From: Pyrenopolyporus hunteri
Taxonomy: Eukaryota > Ascomycota > Sordariomycetes > Xylariales > Hypoxylaceae
Assembly: GCA_902806595.1 (NCBI GenBank)
Contig: CADCXC010000004.1
Coordinates: 992,001-1,056,000, forward strand
Direction: 5' to 3'
DNA length: 64,000 bases
Position numbers and translations under genes: made by a program. Shown here in pieces: positions 1 through 10,757 of this stretch (position 1 is the first letter of the stretch; every line of letters starts with the position of its first letter). Below the pieces are notes generated by a model. It was not told the DNA's origin, did no database searches, and worked only from the letters and a program-made list of their open reading frames with translations.

Positions 1-768
1 TGGGGGTTATTGGACGTTTAGCGTTAGATAATCACTAGTCCTGATGCCTTTTTAAGAATACGCCAACTGATGCTGCACTGGCAAAATAACATTACAACTG
101 GCGGATTTTCTTAAGGAGTAACCTATGGTCCTTCGTCTCTCACTACGGGATATCGCTTTTAAAGGTTCTATCCATCTTGAAGTCTGCGTATAAATTTCCA
201 TATAGATGATAATAGACCGAAAACTGTGTACTTTTCCATATTTGACTATGTTTCTGGATAGGAAGGGATAGCAGGTCTTAGTCGAAGGCTTATAACAATA
301 CCAAGAAACCCATATCTGATGAAGAATCATGATGGACTTTCATACTTTAGACTAAATAGTCAACGACCCTCGCACCGTTTCTTGAGTCTCATTGAGTCAA
401 AGCTAAACCATTATCATAACACAACGTCAGAGACCCTTTTGAAATACCAACACACCTCGAGTGCTCTCGAGATGCAAGGTAAAACGCATTAACACTAAAT
501 TACTTTAACGCCTTAGCCCTCCCGAGCCCCTGCTTTGCTCCTTTTTCCGATTTTTGATGCCGCCAGTCCATGCTTCAGTCCACGCTTCACCTAAACTCCA
601 TTCATAAACCCGTCGACTTCAGTTAACTCGTGGCCCGTCCCCCGCCTGAACTCCTCGCCCGATGCCACGGGACAAATTAAGAATCACCGATCGCTGAGCG
701 CAACGCCAGCGCTACTAACCTTAACCTTAACCATACCATAAGAGCGCCCCAACGCAAATCGAACCCCT
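1..768. other. Intergenic, no gene seen
   Basis: I see no convincing coding region here. Short open frames lack recognisable motifs. Base composition is ordinary to mildly AT-rich. A short run of TTAACC-like units at about 716-732 precedes the 3' end of the neighbouring minus-strand gene. It is too short and has the wrong unit to be a telomere. Confidence 0.5.
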
Positions 769-2340
769 TCACGCGAACGAGCGCGGAACCCCCTTGCCCC
801 CATTAAACTTCTCGCGTTCCAGGCGTATCATCTCCAGCGCCGCCTTCTTGTCGTCCTCCGCGACCTCGGCCATCGCCTTCGCGATCTTACCCATGATCCC
901 GTCGAGCTCCGCCTGGAGGTCCGATACCCGATCCTGAGCCTCATCCTGAACCCGAACCCGGCCCTGCCCCTGGTGTCCTATAGTCCAAACATGGCAGATG
1001 CGACACCCGGCCTCGGCCTCGGGCGCGTCGGGGCCGGACCTGCACTTCCACCAGCCGCCGTGGCGCTGGCGGTGCGGCTGCGCCCACTTGCGGCTGGGGT
1101 TGTGCCAGTGCTTTTCCCACTGGGGGCGCGTCTCGTCTATTTCCTTGCGCAGGGCGCCGATGAAGCGCAGGAGGCTGGCCCACCGCGCGGCTTCGGTGCG
1201 GCCCTCGAGGGGCAGTGTTAGCTCCCGTAGTCGGCCGAACCAATCTGGGATATGCGCGTCGTAGCGTGGGGTCGAGAGCGTTTCGAAGAGGAACGGCGCC
1301 CCGGGCACGGGGATGCGGGGGCGCGGTGGGCCGGCTCGGGGAATGATGGGTAGGGAGGGGGGCAGAGGGTGGTGGGGGTCCCGGACGTTCTCGTACCCAG
1401 CCGCGACGGCCTCGTCGAAGGGGATGCGGGATAGCTGGGGCGGCGACCCGATGAAGTAGAGTTGGTTGTCCTTGGGCAGGTAGGGGTTGGAGGAGGTCGC
1501 CGATCCATCCGATCCTAGTAAGCGCTCGACTTTTGATACCTTCTTTCCTGGCTTTTGATAGAGGGCTTCTGAAGCTCGGCGACAGACCGATGCATGGGCT
1601 TCACAAGCCTCCATGTTTACGAAGGCGGCGTACGTCTGTTGGATCTCTCTGTTGATTGCTTGGTCTTTGTCGGTGATCATCGTATCACCGTCGGCCACCG
1701 TGTTGGTTTTTGTCTGCTCGTTGTTTGCGCTTTCTTGACCCGATTCCCTCTCGTCGTTTACCACTTCCATCCATTCTCGGAGAGCTGTAGATTGTTTGAT
1801 GTGCTCATCTGTGAGCTCCTCGATGTCTCGTAACCCTTTTCCCGACGATGGTGCAGGGTCTGATAAGTCAAATCTGGGTACAACAAGCGGTGGGTATGAA
1901 GTCCAACCGATTAAACTTGGTGCATTCAACTTAGGCGGCTCCAGAGGTTGGGCTGTACTGGAAGAAGGAGAGTTAGAAGAGTAGCATGTAGCGCTACTCG
2001 CCGATTCAGCTGAGGAGGCCTCGCGATAGTGCGTCGCACTGGAAGATCCGCTGCTGGGGCTATCGTCTGGGTCCATAGCGATTTCCGTGCCCGTAATACG
2101 CGCCGTGGCTCCTTTGGATTTCATAGCTCTTAATCCTTCATCTGCCCATTTTATCCGTCTATCGTCGTTTGTAGTCCGAGGTAGGCGCGTTGGTTCGGGC
2201 CAGAGTGACGCTGGAGGTCCTGAGGGTGAAGGCGTAAGTCGGGGGTTGAGCGGCTTTATAGAATCGACTAAGGACTGCAAAAGGTGCGGTGGTTGGTATT
2301 GGGTTTGAGGCTTAACGCCCTGTTTCTCTTTATGCGCCAT
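769..2340 (-). CDS. Hypothetical protein, disordered N-terminus, Cys/His-rich C-terminal region
   Basis: This is a single-exon reading frame of 523 codons. I chose the ATG at 2340 over an in-frame one at 2388, because the first 16 residues of the longer form look like leader sequence. I do not recognise a family. The N-terminal half is rich in Ser, Pro and Thr and probably disordered. The C-terminal third is better ordered, with a Trp-rich segment (FGRLRELTLPLEG..., RPQWEKHWHNPSRKWAQ), then GWWKCRSG and GCRICHVW, a possible small metal-binding site of three Cys and one His. The end looks like a charged coiled coil (QAELDGIMGKIAKAMAEV, then EDDKKAALEMIRLERE). The high third-position G+C of the C-terminal half produces antisense frames, which I treat as shadows. 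It lies upstream-to-downstream with the helicase gene on the same strand. Confidence 0.65.
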   Translation of the reverse strand: MAHKEKQGVKPQTQYQPPHLLQSLVDSIKPLNPRLTPSPSGPPASLWPEPTRLPRTTNDDRRIKWADEGLRAMKSKGATARITGTEIAMDPDDSPSSGSSSATHYREASSAESASSATCYSSNSPSSSTAQPLEPPKLNAPSLIGWTSYPPLVVPRFDLSDPAPSSGKGLRDIEELTDEHIKQSTALREWMEVVNDERESGQESANNEQTKTNTVADGDTMITDKDQAINREIQQTYAAFVNMEACEAHASVCRRASEALYQKPGKKVSKVERLLGSDGSATSSNPYLPKDNQLYFIGSPPQLSRIPFDEAVAAGYENVRDPHHPLPPSLPIIPRAGPPRPRIPVPGAPFLFETLSTPRYDAHIPDWFGRLRELTLPLEGRTEAARWASLLRFIGALRKEIDETRPQWEKHWHNPSRKWAQPHRQRHGGWWKCRSGPDAPEAEAGCRICHVWTIGHQGQGRVRVQDEAQDRVSDLQAELDGIMGKIAKAMAEVAEDDKKAALEMIRLEREKFNGGKGVPRSFA

Positions 2341-2882
2341 GGTGCCTGCATAGGTTGAAGTTATTTTGAAAACTGGAATAAGGGGCACGCGTGCAGTTGC
2401 GATGGGTAATAATCAACCTCTTTTTTAGCTGAAGTATGAGTTAGAGAAAAAAGAAAGGATAAAAAAAAAGAGGTTGGTAAAAGCATGCGAACGAGCATTA
2501 GCCGAAGTGAAAAAAAATCAATAGGAAGTTGTAGTCCTGATTTACAGTTGAAGAATATGAACGTGACTGGAATGAACTGGTCTCCCGTAAAAGTTGTGGA
2601 AGGAGGACAATCAACCGAGTGACTAACGGTTGTAAGTCCAACACATAGGCCAGGTACACATTGAACGGTCAGCACGTCCCGACTTAGACTTCCCTATCGG
2701 GTTCGTAAATGGGCAGGAATCATGTTTGCTGAAGACTTAAAAAGGGTTAAGTCCCTAGGTACCGAATGCTTCTGCACCGTAATAGTAGTCGTAGTTCATA
2801 GTTGATTTGTACTGGCTTGTACTGATTTATAGGTGGATGAGTGGTAGATGAATGGTAGATGAGTGGTAGTATTCACAAATGC
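2341..2882. other. Intergenic between hypothetical gene and IRC3-like gene
   Basis: This 542-bp gap holds the promoter of the hypothetical gene and the 3' end of the helicase gene. It contains purine-rich runs around 2440-2475 and a short tandem repeat at about 2834-2870 (GATGAGTGGTA-type units, three imperfect copies). I see no gene. Confidence 0.5.
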
Positions 2883-4847
2883 TTATGCCGATAGAGGACC
2901 AACAGACACCTTTTCTCGAAGTTGCAAGGTTTTCCCCTTTTCCTCCAAGTTCTGCCGCCTTTCCTTTCGCCTCCGATCGGCTTCGAGGGAAGCAAACCGG
3001 CCTCGAGCGCCATGTTTTAGCTTCGTTATCATGTCCGTCGCCTTTCCCTTTGTGAGATCAGATGCTGTCAATTTATCCCCTTCCCCTCGCAGCTTGTTGA
3101 GCAACGCTAGTTGGCCGTCCGTAGGAGGGGAGCGACGCCAGCTCTGGTTCCTCGAGATGAGGCCGTACGGATAATTTTCGGTTGCGTATTTATCGCAGCC
3201 GTGCACCGCGTCGGTGAATGTAGGTGACTTAAGTAGCATCCGAGGAGTAGCGTACGGAGACTTCGATACACCTTTAGGAAGAGCTCGAACCTCCCAAGCT
3301 ACATACATCTCCTCGTCCACTTTCCCGCTAATTTCCTTTTCCAATCGGATATAGGTTCCGCTAGGGCCTGATAACACCCACTTGACCGGTGTAATTTGTA
3401 CCCAAGAAAGCATGCTAATCGACCGAATGTGACTCTCGCCGGAGGTATCTGCAATTAAATCGAGGACCGAATCATAATCCACGAAAGTGACATTGTTCCT
3501 CGGCGCAGTCTCACCCACTTCTCTCTTACCTTTTATTTCTTGCATGTCGTTAACGGTGGCCCTGTCTACTAGCTCGGATGGGTCGAGACCAAACAGGGTG
3601 GGAGTTGTTACTATGCCGGTTGCTAGACTCGAAACCATGTCGATGATGTGGCAATTAGTCTTATCGGCGTGAAGCCGCATGCCTCTTCCTATCATCTGTA
3701 TCAACAAATTGCGGGAGCGCGTCGGCCGTGCCAGAATAATGCAATCGATGTTGGGGATATCGGTTCCTTCGGTAAAGACGCCGCAGTTGACGAGCACTGG
3801 GAATTCTCGGTTCCGGAAAGCCTCGAGTATTTCGGCCCTCTCGACTTTCGGGGTCTCCCCCGTCACAAAACGGGCGTCGACGCCGAATTGCCTGAAAGTT
3901 TGGGTCAGCCCGGCGACGTGTGCAAGGTCCACGCAGAACACCAGGGTCGACTTCCTTTCCGGGGCTTTCGCAAACCAACTACGGACGGTAACTTCGTTCA
4001 CTTGCCTGGTGTTTACAACACTCGACAATTCACGGGTTTGGAAGTCGCCGTGGCTGTTGCTCCCGACTTTCGAAATGTCAGCGGTTGACTCGACCGTGGT
4101 GAAGATGACGTCCGACAGCCATTTGTCTCCTATCATGTCGACGTAGTCCTTATGATACACTATCTCATCGATTGCGGCTCCTAACCGGAGTCCATCGGTT
4201 CGGGAGAAAGTCGCGGACACTCCGACAAGCGCTGGCGAGTCATCCCTCTTTTCATGAAGGCCAAAATACTCGAGGGTTCTTAAGTACTGGGGCGCGACTA
4301 TGTGATGCGCTTCATCGACAAGTACGAGCTTAAAGCGCTTCGGATCGAACTTGTTAATGCGGTCTCCGGAGGTGATACTCTGTATACTAGCGATGGTGAT
4401 ATCTGCGGCGCCCGAGGCGTGCATATTGCCCATCTCTATCTCTATCGTCTTGCCTGGATAAGTAGAGGTACAATGCCTAGCGGCTTGTTCGACGAGCTCT
4501 CGCCTGTGGGCTAAGATCAGCGTCTGAGTGGCCCCGGCTGCGTGTCCCTTGATCCTCTCGATCAGCTGGGTGAATATAACAGTCTTTCCAGCGCCGGTGG
4601 CCAGCGATATGCCTAAACGCTTATGGCCGCTTTTGAGGGAGTTCACAACAGACTGAATGCATTCCTCTTGGTAGTCACGGAGGCGAATGCCTTGAAATAC
4701 GCTGGAGGCGTCGGTAGCACGGGCTATCACGGACGTTGAGAAGTTGCTTCGACAGCAGCATCTTTTCACCGAGGAGCGGTACGCGGGCCTCAATAAGAGT
4801 GTCCATCTTGCATATAGGGGTGGCATGGCACATCTACATGACGGCAA
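2883..4847 (-). CDS. IRC3: Mitochondrial DEAD/H-box ATP-dependent helicase, Irc3-like
   Basis: The intronless frame encodes 654 residues. Superfamily 2 helicase motifs appear in order: RLRDYQEECI near residue 55 (Q-motif-like region), Walker A ATGAGKT at 83-89, DEAH followed by H at 178-182, SATF at 211-214, FTEGTDIPNID at 358-368 and QMIGRGMR at 384-391. The first ~45 residues are rich in Arg, Ser and Cys with few acids, as expected of a mitochondrial targeting sequence. In yeast, Irc3 is a double-stranded DNA helicase needed to keep mitochondrial DNA, and I infer the same role. The C-terminal region after residue ~420 is less conserved and ends in a charged helix. An ATG seven codons in is an alternative start. 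A different mitochondrial DEAD-type helicase is possible but the motif spacing fits Irc3 well. Confidence 0.85.
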   Translation of the reverse strand: MPSCRCAMPPLYARWTLLLRPAYRSSVKRCCCRSNFSTSVIARATDASSVFQGIRLRDYQEECIQSVVNSLKSGHKRLGISLATGAGKTVIFTQLIERIKGHAAGATQTLILAHRRELVEQAARHCTSTYPGKTIEIEMGNMHASGAADITIASIQSITSGDRINKFDPKRFKLVLVDEAHHIVAPQYLRTLEYFGLHEKRDDSPALVGVSATFSRTDGLRLGAAIDEIVYHKDYVDMIGDKWLSDVIFTTVESTADISKVGSNSHGDFQTRELSSVVNTRQVNEVTVRSWFAKAPERKSTLVFCVDLAHVAGLTQTFRQFGVDARFVTGETPKVERAEILEAFRNREFPVLVNCGVFTEGTDIPNIDCIILARPTRSRNLLIQMIGRGMRLHADKTNCHIIDMVSSLATGIVTTPTLFGLDPSELVDRATVNDMQEIKGKREVGETAPRNNVTFVDYDSVLDLIADTSGESHIRSISMLSWVQITPVKWVLSGPSGTYIRLEKEISGKVDEEMYVAWEVRALPKGVSKSPYATPRMLLKSPTFTDAVHGCDKYATENYPYGLISRNQSWRRSPPTDGQLALLNKLRGEGDKLTASDLTKGKATDMITKLKHGARGRFASLEADRRRKERRQNLEEKGKTLQLREKVSVGPLSA

Positions 4848-5386
4848 TTGTGGTAGACTGCGGGTTGAGAGTTTGAGGCTTTGGACTTGCGGTTCGCGAT
4901 AAAACTTTGGGTGGGTCTGATATGAAGTAAACCGGGTTTCTTTTCCTTTTTCTTTTTCTCCCCCTTCTCCTCTGGTGGCGTATGCGACTATGCAGAACTA
5001 GGTATTATCGGGTGTTAGTACGCTATGTATATGTACCTAAAATAAATCTTGCAGTGTCGTATCGTTACAGTCCCCTCTACCAACTATTATCAACTGTTAA
5101 CGTCTTCGAGCATCACCCTACATCTACATTTCCAAATAGTGTCCAGCTGAGTGCGTTTATCTTGTAAGGCTTCTAGAACCTTTCATAGGATAATATAATA
5201 TTACCAGATATCAACGTTGACTTCGAATAGGTAGTATATCTCTCAATAGCAAAGAGGGAAAGTTATTTCCATGTGCTCCTCACAGCTACGGATAGTTGCA
5301 TATACACATTCCATGCACCGCCCCCCTATTCCCTAAGGGACTTTGAAGAACCAGCCTGATTACTTACACCAATATTATTCAAGGCC
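4848..5386. promoter_or_regulatory. Divergent promoter region of IRC3-like and RRN5-like genes
   Basis: This is the 539-bp head-to-head interval between two divergent start codons. A long pyrimidine tract (CT/TTTTC runs) lies at about 4938-4974 on the plus strand. Such CT-rich tracts are common in fungal promoters. No TATA box or activator site can be named with confidence. Confidence 0.45.
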
Positions 5387-7354
5387 ATGGACTTAAAAGG
5401 GATTCAAGAGAGGTACCTCCCCACCCGCATCAAACCCAGCAACCAGCAGCCGGCCTCTCCCATAGGCCCAGGTAGAACCTCGCCCCAGAAGCGGCGGCGG
5501 CGAACCTCCGAGGCCTCGCACGCCGCCCCGCCACTCAAGCGGCAAAAAGGGTCCTTCAACCCCGGGTACCTCTCCCTGCTGAACGAGGACATCGCCGACG
5601 CCGCCGCAGCATCCGTCAAGGAGGAACCTGCCCACGACCTCGCGCCCACCCAGGTCGGCGCCGTGTCCTGGTCCGCGGCCGAGAAGCACGCCTTCTTCAC
5701 GGCGCTGGGCCGCCTAGGCCGCGACGACGCGGCCGGCGTCGCCGCGCGCGTCGCGTCCAAGACCCCGCTCGAGGTCCGCCAGTACGTCTGCCTGCTCGAC
5801 GCGGCGGAGCGCGCGCGCCGCGCGGACGACGGCAAGAGGCGCCGCGCCCTGCGCCCCGTCGACGTCCCCGCCGCCGCGGAGCTCAGCACCGAGCTATGCG
5901 CCGCGCTGGAGCAGGCCGCTGACAGCCTCGCGCTGCGGTGCGAGGCCCACGAGGCGGCTGTGGAGCAGAAGCGCTGGGCGGGCCGGTGGTTGGTCACGGG
6001 GGAGTTGGCGAGGGTGCTGGATCGCCGGGCGGTCGAGGGTCTTCGGCGAGGGGGGGGCGATGGCGGTGAAGTGGCTGCTCCTATTACTACTACTACCACC
6101 ACCGACGCAAGCGTAGGCGCAGACGTCCTCCCGCCGTTCGCGGAGCTGTTCGTCCTGCGTAATTGGCAGCGCCTATCGGAGCGCGTGTTCATGAATTCGA
6201 GCGTGGTGCCGGACAGCAACTGGCGCGGGGTGTCGGAAGAGCCCCCCGCGATCCGGGCCACGGCGCTAGCGGACTTCCACGCTCTGGTGCTGAGCGTCGT
6301 GCGTCGGCTCGTGAGCGCTGCGCTTTGGGTCGCTGGCTCCCGGGTTCGTGCTAAGAGGGCCGGGGACCGGCGGAACCGCACGAGTGCTGTAGTCAAGACG
6401 AAAGATGTCCAGGCCGCGGTGGCGTCCGTTGGGCTGCCGACGAACAGTCGCGGGTTCTGGGCGAAGGCGGCGCGGAGATTACGGCTCGATGTGTATGATG
6501 AGCAGCGGGACGATGATGACAACGAGGAAGTGGTGGCGGAGGATGATGATGAGGAGGGAGCAGGTTTATCGGAGGGCGAAGATAGCGATGCTTATACCGC
6601 TGCCGAAGATGATGGAGACGAAGATGATGATTATAATGACGACGAGGATGGCCATGTGTCCTCAGACATAGAGGCCGAAGCACAGGACTCCCCAAGCTAC
6701 GACCCCCCTATAATGACCTACGACGAAGTCGAAACAGCCCTAGGCTTTCCTCCCACCACGCACCCCTTCCAATCGCAAACCGACCGTCCCTCGACTCCCA
6801 GCCCCAGTATTAGTTCCGACTCTCTCTCAGACTCCTTTTCCGACATTGACGATCCAACTTACAATCCCAACGCCGACCACCCCGACATCCCCATGAAAGA
6901 TCCCCCCGGCTCCCCTGCATCAGAAGAAGCAGAAGCAGAAGAGGACAGCGCATCCATAGCCCTAGACCTACACGAAGCCCTCACATACTCAGCGCCCACA
7001 CACCTCTCCCACGACCTCGGCACCGCGCGCGGGCGGGACGCGCTGCGGGCGCGGATCCGCGCCGAGCACACGCTATGGGCGGACGCGGAGCAGCACGACG
7101 AGCAGGCCGGGGCGAGGGAGGAGGCGCGGCTGTGGGGCTTGTTGCGGGACAGGGGGGTTCGGGCGGCGGCGAAGAAGGATGAAGATAGCGAGGAGGAAAA
7201 GGATAAAGACGGGGTGCTGGGGGGGACGCCGGAGGGCAGGAAGTCCGGGTTGGTGGATCTGGGTCCGGATTGGAGGGATTATGTTGAGTATTACAGTGAG
7301 TGGGAGGTAGTGGGGCGGATAGGAGGCAGTCGAGGGACGAAGCTTGGTGATTGA
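5387..7354 (+). CDS. RRN5: SANT/Myb-domain protein, probable RNA polymerase I upstream activation factor subunit Rrn5
   Basis: The single-exon frame encodes 655 residues from an ATG in a CCATGG context. A basic N-terminus (PQKRRRR near residue 34) is followed by FNPGYLSLLNEDIADAA at about 58-73 and a SANT domain at about 93-140 (VSWSAAEKHAFFTALGRLG, then a second Trp-less helix and VRQYVCLLDAAERARR). This pairing of a YLxLLNxDI motif with a SANT domain is what I know from fungal Rrn5-like proteins of the UAF complex, which activates rDNA transcription. A strongly acidic stretch covers roughly residues 375-430 (many Asp and Glu). The C-terminus ends in a conserved-looking WRDYVEYYSEWEVVGRIGG segment. 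G+C is very high in the first half. It could be another SANT-domain nuclear protein. Confidence 0.7.
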   Translation: MDLKGIQERYLPTRIKPSNQQPASPIGPGRTSPQKRRRRTSEASHAAPPLKRQKGSFNPGYLSLLNEDIADAAAASVKEEPAHDLAPTQVGAVSWSAAEKHAFFTALGRLGRDDAAGVAARVASKTPLEVRQYVCLLDAAERARRADDGKRRRALRPVDVPAAAELSTELCAALEQAADSLALRCEAHEAAVEQKRWAGRWLVTGELARVLDRRAVEGLRRGGGDGGEVAAPITTTTTTDASVGADVLPPFAELFVLRNWQRLSERVFMNSSVVPDSNWRGVSEEPPAIRATALADFHALVLSVVRRLVSAALWVAGSRVRAKRAGDRRNRTSAVVKTKDVQAAVASVGLPTNSRGFWAKAARRLRLDVYDEQRDDDDNEEVVAEDDDEEGAGLSEGEDSDAYTAAEDDGDEDDDYNDDEDGHVSSDIEAEAQDSPSYDPPIMTYDEVETALGFPPTTHPFQSQTDRPSTPSPSISSDSLSDSFSDIDDPTYNPNADHPDIPMKDPPGSPASEEAEAEEDSASIALDLHEALTYSAPTHLSHDLGTARGRDALRARIRAEHTLWADAEQHDEQAGAREEARLWGLLRDRGVRAAAKKDEDSEEEKDKDGVLGGTPEGRKSGLVDLGPDWRDYVEYYSEWEVVGRIGGSRGTKLGD

Positions 7355-7880
7355 TTACTGGGTACTTGATATCTGATTAGGTATTAATACGGGCAGGACG
7401 GCTCTTAGGGGTTTATTAAGACGCTCAGAATCTAGCTAGGACGATAGGGGTCTGTCCGAAGGAACATACACTCATGATACCTGAATAGAAGCTCGCCCAC
7501 GAGCCTCCAAAATTCATCAATAAAAAAAACGAATAACGATCCCTTTTCCATTTCTCGCGGACGTGTCCTATTTATGGGTAGTGGTAGTGGTGCTAGGGGT
7601 AGTATGGTAATACACTGCCTTTAGTACAAGACACCCGATACTCTTTCGATCTTTCTCGCCTATAGAAAGCCCTTTCTGTCTGCGGGTTGCGGAAAAAAAA
7701 AGACTACCTTAATAAAAAAAATAAAAGCGAGGTCCCTCTCTCCCTGACGCCCACGGAAGCCTGTACGGCCTGCCAAAAAAGCAAAACAAACTCGAATATC
7801 AAAGCCCCTTTAGAATGCCTGATTCGCCACGATAAACCCCTGACTTGTCTCGCGTGAAATACAGCTTGCCGACTATGAAA
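7355..7880. other. Convergent 3' intergenic region
   Basis: The stop codons of the RRN5-like (+) and RSC8 (-) genes face each other across 526 bp. It contains A-rich runs at 7519-7530, 7692-7702 and 7715-7729, suitable for 3' ends on either strand, and a short GTAGTGGTAGTGG repeat near 7577. I see no gene. Confidence 0.5.
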
Positions 7881-10063
7881 TTAGGCCTCGTAGCTCTTCA
7901 TATTACTGTCAGCACTAAGCGGTTGGACGGCACCTAATGCTGGTACCGAGGTGAACGTTAGACCGTTACCGTCGGGCTTGATATCACCATTGACACCAGC
8001 CGATTTTAGGCCTGCTAGCGTCTCTCTCACCCTCTTCTTGAAAGCGAGTCTGTCGAGGAAGAGCTGTTGCCGGCCCCGCTCCAGTTCGCGCCGCTCTGCC
8101 TGCAGGATCCCTTCCATTTCGTCAAAGTACTTCAACTTTAGCTCCATCTTTTGCAGAGTGACGTTCACTGCCGCAGAGAGGAGTCGGGTCATCTCTCGTT
8201 CTTCGTGGGAAGCTAAGCCACCGGCGCGCGCCCCCATAGCAGCAAGCGGTATGCTGGCTAAGTTGGACGCGTTCGTGCTGGCATTCTCTTGGTGAGGGTC
8301 TATTTCCATCGAGTCACCCTCCTTCTCCTTGCCCTTTCCGTTGACCTTGGACGCCTCGCCCTCGATTTTTTTCCGTAAGCCTTGCTGAAGCTGCTCTACG
8401 GATTTCTTTGCCGCTGCGGCTGTTGTCTTGGGATCCGCAAGGCTAGCAAGGAATCCAATAACGGACATGACGGGGTTATCAGCTTGACTGAAAGGGAGGT
8501 GCCCACCATGCTTTCCCAACATGGCAAGGCCCGTGGGAGCATGGATAGGGGCTTCAGTTTCAAGGTACTTATCCTCAATATCCAGCTGGAGAAATTGTAG
8601 AACACACTCCTCCCTAGTTCGAGTGCCAACATGCTCTGCTATCTCGGCCCAGTCGTCATCATATCGTTCTAATCCTTCAAGCAATCGAAGGATTTCAGCG
8701 TCCGTCCACGGGGCATCACGGTCGAGAATTGTTGAATAGGTCTTGTTCTCCATCTTGACGAATTGAGTATTGGTCTGGTTGTTAGGTATTCGGCCCTCCA
8801 GGTAGCAGCTAGGACAGACGTCATACTTCGTCTTGTTAGGTGAGCTAGCCTCAGGCAGGTGATAGTAGACTCGGGTACAATCGACGCCGCAGTTCTGGCA
8901 GTGGACTTTGATAATAGGTTTAGTCAGGCCGTCATCCGCGGCCGGGGAGGTAGCACCATTTGTGGCCGCAGCCTCGCCGTTGGTCTTGTTCTCGGACTTG
9001 TTAATCTTCGTGCCCTTAGCATTAGCCTCGTAGATATTGCGCCCGATCTCCAGGTTTCGTTCGCCCGCAGCGGTCGCGGCAGCGTTAGCTTTCTGGTCCG
9101 TATCCTGATTCTTTTTGCCCTCGAGGACGATTGGGTCGGCCGAAGGTTGCCAGGGCTGGAGGCCACGGGGGGTGTCGCAAATGACCTGGAAGTGACCGGT
9201 AAATGGCGGGCCGACTTGCGAGGGACGTTGATCGGCATCAACCTGTGTCAGCGTGTTAGAAGCTGCTGTTATGTAGGAGACATGTGAATTTTGTACTTGG
9301 TAGTTGATCAGCCCCCACTGCTCCAGAAAAGCATGGACGCGCATGATGGCGCAAACGTCGCCGGCCAAGTTCCGTCTGCACGCAGTCACCGTCAAGTATT
9401 CCATAGGATTCAACCGGTACGTGTTGATCATGAAGTCGCGGTAGTCCTTGTAGACGGCGGCGGTCTTGCTTCGGTTGCGGCTGTTGAAGAACTCCGGGAG
9501 AGCTTTCCGTTCGATACTGTGGATCGTGTTCATGTCGAACCAGGTACTATAGCTCGGCAGGACAATTGCGTGAGTCTGGGAGATGAGGTGTTCGCGCGCG
9601 GCGTTCTCGATGCTTTCTTTCGACTTCGCCTCCTGAGCGCTACCGTCAGCACCAGCGGCCGCGTCTTCGCCGTCCTTGTCTTGGGGTCGGCCGTCCTGGT
9701 TCTCGGCCTGAGCCTCACCCATCTCCTCATCCTCCTTAGCTAGGGTAGTTTCAGCAGGCGGTGCAGGAGGGGCATCAAGTGGGTTATCTGAAGTACCAGC
9801 AGGTGCAGGAGTAGTACTATCTTGCTTGATCACAGGATCGTTAGAGGGACCTTCGGACATTTGTACGTCTATCCCGCGCATCAGTACGGACATGTGGAGG
9901 CTACGACCGTTGTCGAGCACAATCAACGCAATCTCAACTCACCTTCTGAGCCTTGGGGGGCTCCCGACACGTCGGACTGAAGAGGCGGCTGCGCTAGGAT
10001 CTGGTTGCTGCCGGGGGTGGCCGCATTGGCCGGTGAGCCGTAGTTGGCCTGTTCGCCTTCCAT
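7881..10063 (-). CDS. RSC8: SWI/SNF and RSC chromatin-remodelling complex subunit (Rsc8/Swi3)
   Basis: I model two exons: 10063-9943 and 9868-7881, split by a 74-nt intron (GTGAGT...ATAG) in phase 1, giving 702 residues. The downstream exon alone has in-frame ATGs, but splicing gives a cleaner N-terminus. Domains in order: SWIRM at about 140-230 (LPSYSTWFDMNTIHSIERKALPEFF... and TYRLNPMEYLT), a ZZ-type zinc finger at about 362-400 (C364, C367, C392, C395 visible), a SANT domain at 424-473 (WTDAEILRLLEGLERY, DDWAEIAEHVGTRT) and a C-terminal coiled coil (MELKLKYFDEMEGILQAERRELERGRQQ). This is the exact order of Rsc8/Swi3/SMARCC proteins, which scaffold ATP-dependent nucleosome remodelling in the nucleus. 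It is transcribed divergently from ETFA. Confidence 0.93.
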
Positions 10064-10757
10064 GTTGGAAGAATGCGAAGTCTGGTCTCTAGGATGCTTG
10101 AAGGGGAAGATTTTAGTGCGAAGTCGTATCGACGTCGAAAAAAAAGTCTGGGCGCGACGTATCGCAACTGTGGACGCCTTATTTGCGACGGAACATTAAA
10201 CGAGCGAGAGGAATTTAATAGTAGAATTTGCGCCTCTATAGATTGTTCGGAGGACGGGAGATGTCAGTTCATTGGATGGCCTCGATGCGATGAGCTTTGG
10301 GTCGACCGCGTGTTTGGAGAAATAATTTGGCGCGACTGAGAGAACTGGAGCAACGAGTTGGGAAAAGCACACTTGAATTTTGGGGCCCTGGCTTCCATCC
10401 TTGGCCCGTGCACGGTTTCAACGTAGCACCCAAGAGCGCTAGTGATGGCACGTGATGAATCTTACTCATACACCGTACGTACCTACATGTACCTAGGTAT
10501 TGAGTCAATGCACTTCAACGATTACCTAAGGTACATCTGAAGATGTATCTCTTGCCGCCGCGATCGGGTCCGAGCACCTAGGTACCTATGTACCTCATCC
10601 CCCACGCAATGACCTCGGTGGGAGCCGCGAACAACCGAATTCATGACGAGGATTTAGAACGAACCCGGCCCTTCGAAGACAGCCCGCTTCGAGACCAACA
10701 CCGAAGCAAGCTGATTCTCGCTGTGCGAAAGCTGCCAAAATCCAATTGCGCAACACA
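10064..10757. promoter_or_regulatory. Divergent promoter of RSC8 and ETFA
   Basis: The 694-bp interval separates two divergent start codons. It carries TACCTA/TAGGTA repeats at about 10478-10500 and 10576-10596, a motif recurring elsewhere in the window's intergenic DNA. A CACGTG E-box-like hexamer occurs near 10449. No regulator can be assigned. Confidence 0.45.

Noticed and set aside
716..732. Telomere-like TTAACC run
   Set aside because: Only about three units, and the usual fungal telomere unit is TTAGGG/CCCTAA.
735..775. tRNA B-box-like GGTTCGATT on the minus strand
   Set aside because: The flanking bases do not form a T-stem or any cloverleaf. I found no tRNA in the window.
5404..6522. 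372-codon minus-strand open frame opposite the SANT gene
   Set aside because: It is a shadow of a very G+C-rich coding region; it has no domain and is mostly Ser/Arg/Ala/Thr low complexity.
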